NCBI RefSeq assembly: GCF_018449435.1
Contig: NZ_JAHCMU010000001.1
Span: 62,001-126,000 of the forward strand
Length of the DNA: 64,000 nucleotides
Reading direction: 5' to 3'
Source of the DNA: Flagellimonas sp. 389
GTDB lineage: Bacteria; Bacteroidota; Bacteroidia; Flavobacteriales; Flavobacteriaceae
The notes under the pieces are model-generated. The model had not been told where the DNA came from and did not search any database. It saw nothing but the letters and a program-made list of their open reading frames with translations. This document shows, piece after piece, positions 19,078 through 27,075 of this stretch (its first letter is position 1; each line of letters starts with the position of its first letter). A program made the translations under genes and the position numbers.

Positions 19078-19374
19078 TTAAATATATTCGTTGAGGATAC
19101 CTATTAATGTATTGGCATCTTGTTCCCCACTTTGTCTCCAAACCATTTCACCTTTTTTGTAAATCATCAAAGTAGGCAATCCTTTTATACGCAAGGCCTG
19201 TGAAAGTTCTTTGTTTTTGTCAACGTCGATTTTAATCACTTTTCCTTTATCGCCAAGTGCAGCTGCTACATCTCGCAGTACGGGGTGCATGGAGGTAGAT
19301 TGATCATTCCATTCTGCATAAAAGTCCAGCAATACTGGTACTTTTAAATCTATAAGTTCACCAAATTTAGACAT
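19078..19374 (-). CDS. thioredoxin-fold protein lacking active-site cysteines
   Basis: This 98-residue protein is aligned throughout with thioredoxin: VPVLLDFYAEW, then MHPVLRDVAAAL, KIDVDKNKELS, and the cis-proline loop GLPTLMIYKKGE. The WCGPC active site is replaced by WNDQS (residues 22-26), and the whole protein contains no cysteine. It therefore cannot do thiol-disulfide exchange. It may act as a binding or chaperone-like thioredoxin fold. Its ATG is clear, and it has its own candidate promoter and a terminator at its stop. Confidence 0.88.
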   Translation of the reverse strand: MSKFGELIDLKVPVLLDFYAEWNDQSTSMHPVLRDVAAALGDKGKVIKIDVDKNKELSQALRIKGLPTLMIYKKGEMVWRQSGEQDANTLIGILNEYI

Positions 19375-19397
19375 ATTGAGTTCTTCGGTTTACCAAT

Positions 19398-19405
19398 CAA
19401 AAGTA
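19398..19405 (-). promoter_or_regulatory. candidate -7 element for the thioredoxin-fold gene
   Basis: The minus strand reads TACTTTTG, matching TAnnTTTG, 24 bp before the ATG at 19374. No clear -33 TTTG is seen. Confidence 0.4.
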
Positions 19406-19466
19406 AGAAAATTTGTTAAAATTTAGCTTTGTGTACGATTCTACGAAGAAGGATTAGGCGTTAAAT

Positions 19467-20693
19467 TCACGTTAAACCTTTCTTTTTAAGGGTAATCACA
19501 GAAATCTCGGGCCAAATACCAACACGACCTGGATAACCAAGAAAACCAAAACCACGGTTAACATTGATAAACTGTCCAAGTTCCTCATAAATTCCAGCCC
19601 AATATTTGTAACGCCATTTTACAGGACTCCATTTTATCCAACCTGGAATCTCCACACCAAATTGCATTCCGTGTGTGTGTCCACTTAAAGTTAAGTGATA
19701 ATGGTAGTCGTCATTGATGACAACATCCTCCCAATGTGAAGGATCATGGCTCATTAAAATTTTAAAATCATCTTTGGAAATTCCCTTTTTGGCTTTTTCC
19801 AGGTCCCCTGCTTTTTTAAATCCGCCCCGGCCCCAATTTTCAACACCGAGCAGCGCAATCCTTTCTCCATCTTTTTCCAAATATCTGTGCGAATCCAACA
19901 ATAGATCAAAACCCATTTCTTTTTGAAGATTTTTTAAATCTTCTAGGTTCTTCGCTTTTTCTGCTTCAGAATCCCAAGCGACGTAATCACCATAATCATG
20001 GTTCCCTAAAACGGAGTAAACCCCATCTTTAGCATGCAGCGTAGAAAACAAATCTGCCCATGGCAGCATCTCTTCGGTTTTATTGTTTACCATATCTCCG
20101 GTGAACAGAATGACATCGCTTTGTTGCTTATTGATCAAATCAACTCCGTAAGTAACCATTTTTCGATTGTCAAAACTACCACTGTGCACATCTGAAATTT
20201 GGGTGATTTGATACCCATCAAAAGCAGCAGGGAGATCATCAAACTCAAGTTGATATTTTAGCACTTTATAATTGTACTTGCCCTTATACATTCCCATGAG
20301 CAAAGCACCAAACGGCAAAGCGGCAACGCCAAGGGCGATCAAACTTAAAAATCTTCTTCTGGATGGTATGCTAAACTCTTTTTGAGTACTGAACACTTTT
20401 TGATAAATACCTAAAAGAAGCCTGAAAATATCTTCACTGAATAAAAATATGATCGTAATAATCTGAAAAGAAAGCATAGCCAATAGAAAACCAAAAGCAT
20501 AACTTTTTGGTCTACTTAAGACCCGACCACCATCGGTGCCCATAAATTGATACAGAAAATTAGCAATGACCAATATATATAATGTTATAAATAGATAATG
20601 TACCCATGGATATCGAGAAGCAGTTTTAACAGCTTGAAAAGAGTAAAAGCCAAGAACCAAGTAGATACTTATAAAAATGACCCAACGAAGCAT
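19467..20693 (-). CDS. membrane-anchored metallophosphoesterase (copy 1)
   Basis: This 408-residue protein has three to four N-terminal membrane spans (to about residue 130), a basic SRRRFLS junction, then a calcineurin-like phosphoesterase domain. The metal-binding motifs are in order: ISDVHSG, FTGDMVNN, LGNHDYGDY and LSGHTHGMQFG. This is the YaeI/YkuE type of membrane-associated phosphoesterase, and the substrate is unknown. The gene just upstream is a paralogue with the same architecture, 49 bp away on the same strand, so a tandem duplication is likely. Confidence 0.88.
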   Translation of the reverse strand: MLRWVIFISIYLVLGFYSFQAVKTASRYPWVHYLFITLYILVIANFLYQFMGTDGGRVLSRPKSYAFGFLLAMLSFQIITIIFLFSEDIFRLLLGIYQKVFSTQKEFSIPSRRRFLSLIALGVAALPFGALLMGMYKGKYNYKVLKYQLEFDDLPAAFDGYQITQISDVHSGSFDNRKMVTYGVDLINKQQSDVILFTGDMVNNKTEEMLPWADLFSTLHAKDGVYSVLGNHDYGDYVAWDSEAEKAKNLEDLKNLQKEMGFDLLLDSHRYLEKDGERIALLGVENWGRGGFKKAGDLEKAKKGISKDDFKILMSHDPSHWEDVVINDDYHYHLTLSGHTHGMQFGVEIPGWIKWSPVKWRYKYWAGIYEELGQFINVNRGFGFLGYPGRVGIWPEISVITLKKKGLT

Positions 20694-20742
20694 AGTAGTT
20701 TTTTTACGAATTTATTTGTTTCAACTAAGAAACCGGTCATTT

Positions 20743-21963
20743 CTAGCCATTAAGAATTTGTTTTTTTAGTGTAAATACGGAGATTTCGGGCCAAATGCCT
20801 ACTCTACCGGGAAATCCTGTATATCCAAACCCTCTGTTCACATTCAAGTATTGGTCTTTTTCTTTGTACAGACCTGCCCAGTATTTGAATCCATGTCTTA
20901 TTGGCGTCCACTGGAATTCGCCTGGAACTTCTAGACCAAACTGCGTACCATGTGTATGGCCACAGAGTGTAAGCGGCACACTTTCTTCATGATCAAGAAC
21001 TCTATATTGCCAATGTGTAGGGTCATGCGTCATCAATATCTTAAAACTATTCTCTTTTATATTTGAAAAAGCTTTGTCCAAATCACCATTTCTCTTAAGA
21101 CTGTTATAACCCCAATACTCAACGCCTACAAAAGAAAGGCTTTTACCATTTCTTGTTAGTGACCTGTTTTCATTACAAAGCAAATCAAAACCCATTTCTT
21201 TTTGATGTTGTTTTAATAGTTCAAAATCTGCTTCTTTCTCCTTTTGAGAAGGCCAATGAACATAATCCCCATAATCATGGTTGCCAAGAATAGAGTATTT
21301 ACCGTCTTTTGCTGTTAAAGAAGAAAACAATGTCTTCCATTCGTCTATTTCGTTCGCACGTCTATCTACAAAATCCCCTGTAAACAAGATAACATCCGCT
21401 TGCTGTTGATTTATAAGTTTAACGGCATCGCTAACCTCATCGTAGTTATCCAATCCGCCACAATGAAAATCAGATATATGGACAATTTTATAACTGTCAA
21501 AGGCTTCCGGCAAATCTTGAAAATCAAGAACATAATCAAATACCCTAAAATTATATCTTCCTTTGTAAATGCTATAAATCAAAGTTGCAAACGGAATAGC
21601 GCCAATACCAAGTGCCAATTTTGAAATAAAGCCCCGTCTGGATGGCATCTTTGAAGAATCTTTTTTCTTCCTGTTGAAAACATAGCTTCCAAAGCGAAAG
21701 ACATCCTCAAAGAACAGTAAACCGCTGGCGAGCATTAGAAAAAGATAAAAAGCAAAAAAGAGCGCAAATCCTACTAATTTTTCAGGAACTACAAACACAT
21801 TGGAAATGTCCAGGGCTATTTCAAAAATAAAATAAAGTGCAGTAGCACCGATGAGTACCCAATACACAATTCGTATTATTCCATTCTTGCTCAACTTCTT
21901 AAAAGCCTGAAAAGCATAGAATGCGAAAAACAAGAACGTAGTCAGAACAAAAAGACGCGTCAT
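20743..21963 (-). CDS. membrane-anchored metallophosphoesterase (copy 2, paralogue)
   Basis: I start at ATG 21963 (MTRLFVLTTFLFFAFYA); a TTG four codons upstream is less likely. The protein has about 406 residues with the same layout as its downstream neighbour: N-terminal spans, a SRRGFIS junction, then a phosphoesterase domain with ISDFHCGGLDN, FTGDFVDRR, LGNHDYGDYV and LCGHTHGTQFG. The C-terminal halves end alike (NVNRGFG, then PGRVGIWPEIS). All catalytic motifs are intact in both copies, so both should be active. Specificity may differ through the membrane halves, which are more divergent. Confidence 0.88.
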   Translation of the reverse strand: MTRLFVLTTFLFFAFYAFQAFKKLSKNGIIRIVYWVLIGATALYFIFEIALDISNVFVVPEKLVGFALFFAFYLFLMLASGLLFFEDVFRFGSYVFNRKKKDSSKMPSRRGFISKLALGIGAIPFATLIYSIYKGRYNFRVFDYVLDFQDLPEAFDSYKIVHISDFHCGGLDNYDEVSDAVKLINQQQADVILFTGDFVDRRANEIDEWKTLFSSLTAKDGKYSILGNHDYGDYVHWPSQKEKEADFELLKQHQKEMGFDLLCNENRSLTRNGKSLSFVGVEYWGYNSLKRNGDLDKAFSNIKENSFKILMTHDPTHWQYRVLDHEESVPLTLCGHTHGTQFGLEVPGEFQWTPIRHGFKYWAGLYKEKDQYLNVNRGFGYTGFPGRVGIWPEISVFTLKKQILNG

Positions 21964-22040
21964 CTTTTTTTGCAAAGATATCTCATAAGTTTTTTAGGTT
22001 AAGGATTTAAGACCTTATTAACGGAATGCATAATTTCATG

Positions 22041-22070
22041 TTTGAATTAAAGCTTTCAAAACAAACTTTG
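22041..22070 (+). promoter_or_regulatory. candidate polA promoter
   Basis: TTTG at 22041-22044 is followed after 18 bases by AAACTTTG (22063-22070), one mismatch from TAnnTTTG. It lies about 40 bp upstream of polA. Confidence 0.45.
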
Positions 22071-22111
22071 TACTTTTAAAACTTTCAACTTAAAATTAGC
22101 AAATCAATAAT

Positions 22112-24946
22112 ATGCCAGACCAAAAACGTCTTTTTCTACTAGATGCCTACGCTTTGATTTTTCGCGGATACTACGCACTCATCAAAAATCCAAGAATCAA
22201 TTCCAAAGGCATGGATACTTCAGCGATCATGGGATTCATGAATTCACTTTTTGATGTCATCAAACGGGAAAAACCTGACCATTTAGCAGTTTGTTTTGAT
22301 AAAGGTGGAAGTGTGGAACGCACAGAGATGTACGAAGCCTACAAAGCCAATCGTGATGAGACGCCAGATGCCATACGGATTGCTATTCCTTACATTCAAA
22401 ATATTTTGAATGCCATGCAAATTCCAGTAGTGGAATTGGAAGGTTTTGAAGCAGACGATATTATTGGAACATTGGCAAAACAAGCGGAAAAAGAGGATTA
22501 CAAAGTATTCATGGTAACTCCAGACAAGGACTTTGGACAGTTGGTTTCCGAAAATATCTTTATGTACCGTCCAGCACGGATGGGCAATGGTATCGAAATT
22601 TGGGGTATTCCAGAAGTACAGAAACGTTTTGGCGTGCAAAGGCCCGAGCAAGTAATCGATTATTTGGGGATGATGGGAGATGCTAGTGATAATATCCCTG
22701 GTCTTCCCGGTGTTGGTGATAAGACTGCCAAAAAGTTCATTGCCGATTTTGATTCTATGGAAGGGCTTCTGGCCAATACCGATAAGTTGAAGGGTAAAAT
22801 GAAGGAGAAGGTAGAACAAAATGCCGAATTGGGCAGATTATCCCGTAAACTAGCTGAAATCAATATTAATTGTGAGGTAACCTTCGATGCCAAAGATTAT
22901 GAAATGTCCGAGCCAAACAGTCCAAAAGTGCAGGAGATTTTTGAGGAATTGGAATTTCGTCGCCTAAAGGACCAATTTATAAAGATTTTCTCAGGAGAAG
23001 TGGAACAAACCACACAAGTGTCCAGCACGGAAACCGCCAAAAAAGAAGCAAAGGTAGCAGGTAGCGGACAGTTCACATTATTTGGGGGAAGTCCCACAGA
23101 TGCACCCGCCACCATCAAAGATGAGAACAGTAGAAATACCGTAACTACTGTTCCCCATTTTTACCAGAGTATTGAACCTGGTTTAGGAATGCAGCTCTTT
23201 ATGAAAAAAATGATGAAGCAAAGTTCGGTCTGTTTTGATACGGAAACAACCTCATTAAATGCACTTGAAGCCGAATTAGTGGGCATTGCCTTTAGCTGGG
23301 AAGCAAAAAAAGGATTTTACATCCCTATCCCCGAAAATAAAGACACCGCATTAGAAATTTTAGAACAACTTCGACCTTTCTTTGAATCTGAAACCATAGA
23401 AAAAATTGGACAAAACCTGAAATACGATATCAAAGTGATGAAAAATTACGGTATCGAAGTAAAGGGAAAATTGTTCGACACCATGTTGGCACATTATCTC
23501 ATCAATCCAGATATGCGACACAATATGGATGTATTGGCCGAGACGTACCTCAACTATACACCAGTTTCCATTACTGAACTCATTGGCAAAAAAGGAAAGA
23601 ACCAGTTGAGTATGCGGCAAGTTGCTTTGGACAAACAAACCGAATACGCATCCGAAGATGCTGATATCACGTTTCAATTGGCACAACATTTTAGACCAGA
23701 ACTTTCAGAAGCAAAGACCGAAGAACTCTTTGAAAGCATTGAAATTCCCTTGCTTAGGGTTTTGGCAGATATGGAGACCGAAGGAATCAATCTTAACGAG
23801 GATTTTCTTAATGAGCTTTCAACCGTTCTTGATGTAGATATCAAAAATCTAGAACAAAAAATCTATGAAGCTGCCGGAGAGGAATTTAATATCGCATCGC
23901 CAAAACAATTGGGTGAAATCCTGTTCAATAAGCTAAAGTTGGTAGACAAACCTAAAAAGACAAAGACAGGGCAGTATTCCACTGCGGAAGACGTACTTTC
24001 CTATTTGGCCAAAGACCATGAAATCATTCGGAATGTATTGGACTACAGGGGTCTTGCCAAGTTAAAAAGCACTTATGTGGATGCACTCCCTAACGAGGTA
24101 CAGCAACATAGCGGTCGGGTGCATACCGATTACATGCAAACCGTTGCCGCTACTGGACGACTCAGCAGCAATAATCCAAATCTACAGAATATCCCCATTA
24201 GAACGGAACGTGGCCGACAGGTTCGAAAAGCTTTTATACCAAGGGATGAAAACTACACCTTGCTAGCGGCTGATTATTCCCAAATAGAGTTACGGATCAT
24301 TGCAGCTTTGAGCGAAGAAGATACTATGATTGAAGCTTTTAAAAATGGTGAGGATATTCATGCCTCTACAGCTTCAAGGGTATTCAACGTTCCCATTGAA
24401 GAAGTCACACGCGAGCAACGAAGCAACGCCAAAACGGTGAATTTTGGAATCATTTATGGTGTTTCGGCGTTTGGGCTGAGCAACCAAACAGATTTGACAC
24501 GTGCCGAATCCAAGGAACTGATAGAAACCTATTACAAGACGTATCCCAAGCTTAGAAATTATATGGGCGAACAGGTAGATTTTGCCCGGGACAATGGCTA
24601 TGTACAGACTGTCCTGGGAAGGCGTAGGTATTTAAAGGACATCAATGGCAGCAATGCTGTAGTACGAGGTGCAGCAGAACGAAATGCGGTAAACGCGCCC
24701 ATTCAAGGAAGCGCAGCGGATATCATTAAAATCGCCATGATCAACATCCACAAAAAGCTTTCTGAAGGAGACTACAAAACAAAAATGTTGTTACAGGTAC
24801 ATGATGAATTGGTTTTTGATGCCTACAAACCGGAATTGGAAGAAGTAAAAACCATGATAAAAACCGAAATGGAAAATGCTTACACGCTTGCTGTTCCTTT
24901 AGATGTGGAAGTGGGCATCGGAGATAATTGGCTGGAAGCGCATTAG
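22112..24946 (+). CDS. polA: DNA polymerase I
   Basis: This 944-residue enzyme fills gaps and removes RNA primers. Residues 1 to about 290 are the 5' nuclease domain (LLDAYALIFRGYYA, then GDASDNIPGLPGVGDKTA). A 3'-5' exonuclease domain follows, with FDTETTSLNALEAELVGIAF retaining the D-x-E pair, so proofreading is probably active. The polymerase domain has motif A (ADYSQIELRIIA), motif B (RSNAKTVNFGIIYGVSAFG) and motif C (LQVHDELVFD). It is complete and has its own promoter. Confidence 0.98.
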   Translation: MPDQKRLFLLDAYALIFRGYYALIKNPRINSKGMDTSAIMGFMNSLFDVIKREKPDHLAVCFDKGGSVERTEMYEAYKANRDETPDAIRIAIPYIQNILNAMQIPVVELEGFEADDIIGTLAKQAEKEDYKVFMVTPDKDFGQLVSENIFMYRPARMGNGIEIWGIPEVQKRFGVQRPEQVIDYLGMMGDASDNIPGLPGVGDKTAKKFIADFDSMEGLLANTDKLKGKMKEKVEQNAELGRLSRKLAEININCEVTFDAKDYEMSEPNSPKVQEIFEELEFRRLKDQFIKIFSGEVEQTTQVSSTETAKKEAKVAGSGQFTLFGGSPTDAPATIKDENSRNTVTTVPHFYQSIEPGLGMQLFMKKMMKQSSVCFDTETTSLNALEAELVGIAFSWEAKKGFYIPIPENKDTALEILEQLRPFFESETIEKIGQNLKYDIKVMKNYGIEVKGKLFDTMLAHYLINPDMRHNMDVLAETYLNYTPVSITELIGKKGKNQLSMRQVALDKQTEYASEDADITFQLAQHFRPELSEAKTEELFESIEIPLLRVLADMETEGINLNEDFLNELSTVLDVDIKNLEQKIYEAAGEEFNIASPKQLGEILFNKLKLVDKPKKTKTGQYSTAEDVLSYLAKDHEIIRNVLDYRGLAKLKSTYVDALPNEVQQHSGRVHTDYMQTVAATGRLSSNNPNLQNIPIRTERGRQVRKAFIPRDENYTLLAADYSQIELRIIAALSEEDTMIEAFKNGEDIHASTASRVFNVPIEEVTREQRSNAKTVNFGIIYGVSAFGLSNQTDLTRAESKELIETYYKTYPKLRNYMGEQVDFARDNGYVQTVLGRRRYLKDINGSNAVVRGAAERNAVNAPIQGSAADIIKIAMINIHKKLSEGDYKTKMLLQVHDELVFDAYKPELEEVKTMIKTEMENAYTLAVPLDVEVGIGDNWLEAH

Positions 24947-25007
24947 AACACTGCCCGAGAAGAAAATTGGTCCATAAGCTAGGCCTACCAACCAAACTAG
25001 GTATCTA

Positions 25008-25289
25008 ATGCGTATTCTGAACGTTCTTACTATTATTATCCTTATCGCATTGCTTATTAGTTCTGTGTTCTTTATAACACTAGACTCGTTAGTAGCATTA
25101 GTTGGTATTGCCACTGGCATTCTTTTCGTTTATTACCTTTTACTTTTTATCATCTTAAAAGTAATATCCGCTAAAAAGCTTCGTCCTAAAAATGCACAAA
25201 TACTTTTGTGGGTATTTTTCTTGATTCCCATAATTTGGGCCTTAATAAATCCAGAAGGTTTATTTGAACTTTTAATGTCAAATGTTTGA
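25008..25289 (+). CDS. small membrane protein of unknown function
   Basis: This 93-residue protein is almost entirely hydrophobic, with three likely membrane spans (about residues 3-25, 27-52 and 66-82) and a short basic loop SAKKLRPKNAQ between the second and third. It starts 62 bp after polA and could be read from the polA promoter. I do not recognise the family. It contains no catalytic motif. Confidence 0.6.
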   Translation: MRILNVLTIIILIALLISSVFFITLDSLVALVGIATGILFVYYLLLFIILKVISAKKLRPKNAQILLWVFFLIPIIWALINPEGLFELLMSNV

Positions 25290-25429
25290 CTCGACATGAG
25301 ATAACTAATTTAACATTAACTTGATTTTAGAGCTATTTGGATGGTAATAGCTTGAAAGTGCAACGACTAATCCTATAATTTTCATTAAATTATATCAATC
25401 AATAAGAATTTTGTTCTAATTTTACATAG

Positions 25430-25657
25430 ATGTCGAACAATAAAGAACAAATAGATAAAAGGAACATTTCCTTTTGGAACACAGACTCCCCTTTGACCAG
25501 CAGGAGGGTAAGCATCATTTTGAACAGTCCCAAGGATTCCAAGAAATTAGCGGACGCTGTCAGGGCACTTCGTCATAATGAACATTCCACCATAAAATTA
25601 TCCAAGGAAACAAAAGATAGGATACATGCAGAGGCCGAAAAGCTGAAAAGTGCTTAA
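25430..25657 (+). CDS. small charged protein of unknown function, coupled to the next gene
   Basis: This 75-residue soluble protein contains TSRRVSIILNSPKDSKKLADAVRAL-like sequence and a C-terminal charged helix (LSKETKDRIHAEAEKL). Its TAA overlaps the ATG of the next gene (TAATG), so the two are translationally coupled and probably act together. I do not recognise the family. It is not a typical DNA-binding antitoxin by eye, although its size and coupling would allow that idea. Confidence 0.65.
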   Translation: MSNNKEQIDKRNISFWNTDSPLTSRRVSIILNSPKDSKKLADAVRALRHNEHSTIKLSKETKDRIHAEAEKLKSA

Positions 25658-26454
25658 TGAGTATTGCCCTATCTACGCTAGTCCTGTTTTTCTTACTTAT
25701 TCCCGGAATCTTATTTAGAAGGTTTTACTATACCGAGGAATTTTCACGAGAATACTTTAAGGAAACTTTCTTTGCGATATTCATAGCAACCATTCTGCCA
25801 AGCCTGTTCTTTCAATTTCTCTGGTATTTTTCCGCAAAATTTATTGGCTTCCATGTTGACCTTTATACATTGGGCGACATCGTATCTTCCAACCCTTCTG
25901 AAGGATCTTTTCAAAATTTGGAGAACAGCGCCGTAGGAGTTTTGGTGTACAATCTATCCATGTTCCTAGTCGCAAGTTTTTCCGGCTACCTTATAAAACG
26001 ATTGGTACGAAGTAGAAGGTGGGATAGAAAATTTAAGTTCTTTCGGTTCCAAAACTCGTGGCACTATATTTTAAAAGGGGAATTTTTTGACTTTCCCAGA
26101 ACAGAAATCATCTTGGAAGAAGACCACGTTGAGGATATTGAGTTTGTTTTTATCGACGCTGTTCTGGAGCTAAATGGAAATGCCTATCTATACGATGGTA
26201 TTTTGGTCGATTATGAGCTAAGCAGTGATGGTGGGCTCGAAACCATAAGCATAACCAACGCACAGCGAAGAAATCTGTTCGATGACAGCGAAATTTCGAA
26301 AAATGGCAAGAAGAAAGATAATAGCTCAAAATATTATCCGATTACAGGACATATTCTAGTACTCAAATATGCAGAATTAAAAAATCTGAACTTTACCTAC
26401 TACACCTTGGACTTTGATAAAAATGAAGAGCTGATTCCTCGATTGGTAAAGTAA
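25657..26454 (+). CDS. membrane protein with cytoplasmic domain, unknown function (DUF6338-like)
   Basis: This 265-residue protein has an N-terminal span (to about residue 22), a second near 37-62 and a third near 100-120, then a hydrophilic C-terminal domain. That domain contains YLYDGILVDYELSSDGGLE and ends in a beta-rich segment. Two to three N-terminal spans followed by a C-terminal beta domain around a Y-x-G-x-V motif recall DUF6338, but I cannot confirm this without a profile search. It is coupled to the preceding 75-residue gene. It ends just short of the convergent marR gene (2 bp gap), and no terminator is seen between them. Confidence 0.65.
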   Translation: MSIALSTLVLFFLLIPGILFRRFYYTEEFSREYFKETFFAIFIATILPSLFFQFLWYFSAKFIGFHVDLYTLGDIVSSNPSEGSFQNLENSAVGVLVYNLSMFLVASFSGYLIKRLVRSRRWDRKFKFFRFQNSWHYILKGEFFDFPRTEIILEEDHVEDIEFVFIDAVLELNGNAYLYDGILVDYELSSDGGLETISITNAQRRNLFDDSEISKNGKKKDNSSKYYPITGHILVLKYAELKNLNFTYYTLDFDKNEELIPRLVK

Positions 26455-26455
26455 C

Positions 26456-26899
26456 TTACTCCTCATAGTTCTCCCCTATCCTATCCAAGACTTTTAAAAA
26501 AGTGTCAAATTCAAAAGTGTCCAACCCTTCAATAGCCTTTTTACGGAGTATATCGGCGTGAGGTTCAATCTGAAGGATAATAGCACGTCCTTCTGCAGTC
26601 AACTCCAACTTAAAACGTTTTAAATCCCCATCAAACCGAGTCTTGGTTATCCAACCCTTACGCTCTAAACCACCTATAACTCTTGAAGTGGTGGCACGAT
26701 TACGAAAATTTGATTTTACAATATCGGACTGTGAAACATCTTCGCCTAATTGGTAAATACGATATAAAATCACCCATTGCTCAATGGTAAGTTCAATATC
26801 CAATTCCTTGAACTTTCTTAAATAGGCATCCTGAACTTTACGAAGCACCATGTCCAAATGCAATCCTATTCCCGATATTTCATCTATTTGATTGAGCAT
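26456..26899 (-). CDS. MarR family transcriptional regulator
   Basis: This 147-residue winged-helix regulator has the MarR pattern: a dimerisation helix with LHLDMVLRKVQDAYLRKF, then the helix-turn-helix region (SQSDIVKSNFRNRATTSRVI), and the wing with TKTRFDGDLKRFKLELTAEG. It faces hppD, with 176 bp between the start codons. That gap contains a perfect palindrome overlapping the promoters of both genes, so it is the probable repressor of the tyrosine degradation operon and of itself. The ligand may be an aromatic intermediate such as homogentisate; this is inferred from context only. Confidence 0.9.
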   Translation of the reverse strand: MLNQIDEISGIGLHLDMVLRKVQDAYLRKFKELDIELTIEQWVILYRIYQLGEDVSQSDIVKSNFRNRATTSRVIGGLERKGWITKTRFDGDLKRFKLELTAEGRAIILQIEPHADILRKKAIEGLDTFEFDTFLKVLDRIGENYEE

Positions 26900-27011
26900 A
26901 CTTGTCGTTCCCGTGCAGGCGAGAATCTATTTATTCATGAAATTAGGTGTCAAATACGAAACGACCACTAATTTTTACCTAAAATTTTCTTGTCAAAGTG
27001 ATTTCGTATGT

Positions 27012-27040
27012 CAAAATTACTATTTTTGTTGCATAAGCAA
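27012..27040 (-). promoter_or_regulatory. candidate marR promoter
   Basis: The minus strand has TTG (27040-27038), 18 bases, then TAATTTTG (27019-27012), an exact TAnnTTTG. The -33 element lies inside the palindrome at 27026-27043, so binding there would block it. Confidence 0.5.
27021..27028 (+). promoter_or_regulatory. candidate -7 element of the hppD operon
   Basis: TATTTTTG matches TAnnTTTG, about 48 bp before the hppD ATG. The -33 region is poor. The last three bases fall in the palindrome 27026-27043. Confidence 0.5.
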
Positions 27041-27043
27041 CAA
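27026..27043. promoter_or_regulatory. probable MarR operator palindrome
   Basis: TTGTTGC, centre ATAA, GCAACAA is a perfect inverted repeat with 7-bp arms. Its size and TTGC/GCAA half sites resemble known MarR-family operators. It overlaps the hppD -7 element and the marR -33 element, so one bound dimer could control both directions. Confidence 0.7.
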
Positions 27044-27075
27044 TATTTTTGAATCACTCTTAAATTAAATCTACA

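Noticed and set aside
22283-22819. Minus-strand open frame inside polA
   Set aside because: polA is intact there; the frame has no recognisable features.
25331-25352. Hairpin AGCTATT/AATAGCT after the 93-residue membrane gene
   Set aside because: Only a 7-bp AT-rich stem with an 8-base loop and no U-run, so not a credible terminator.
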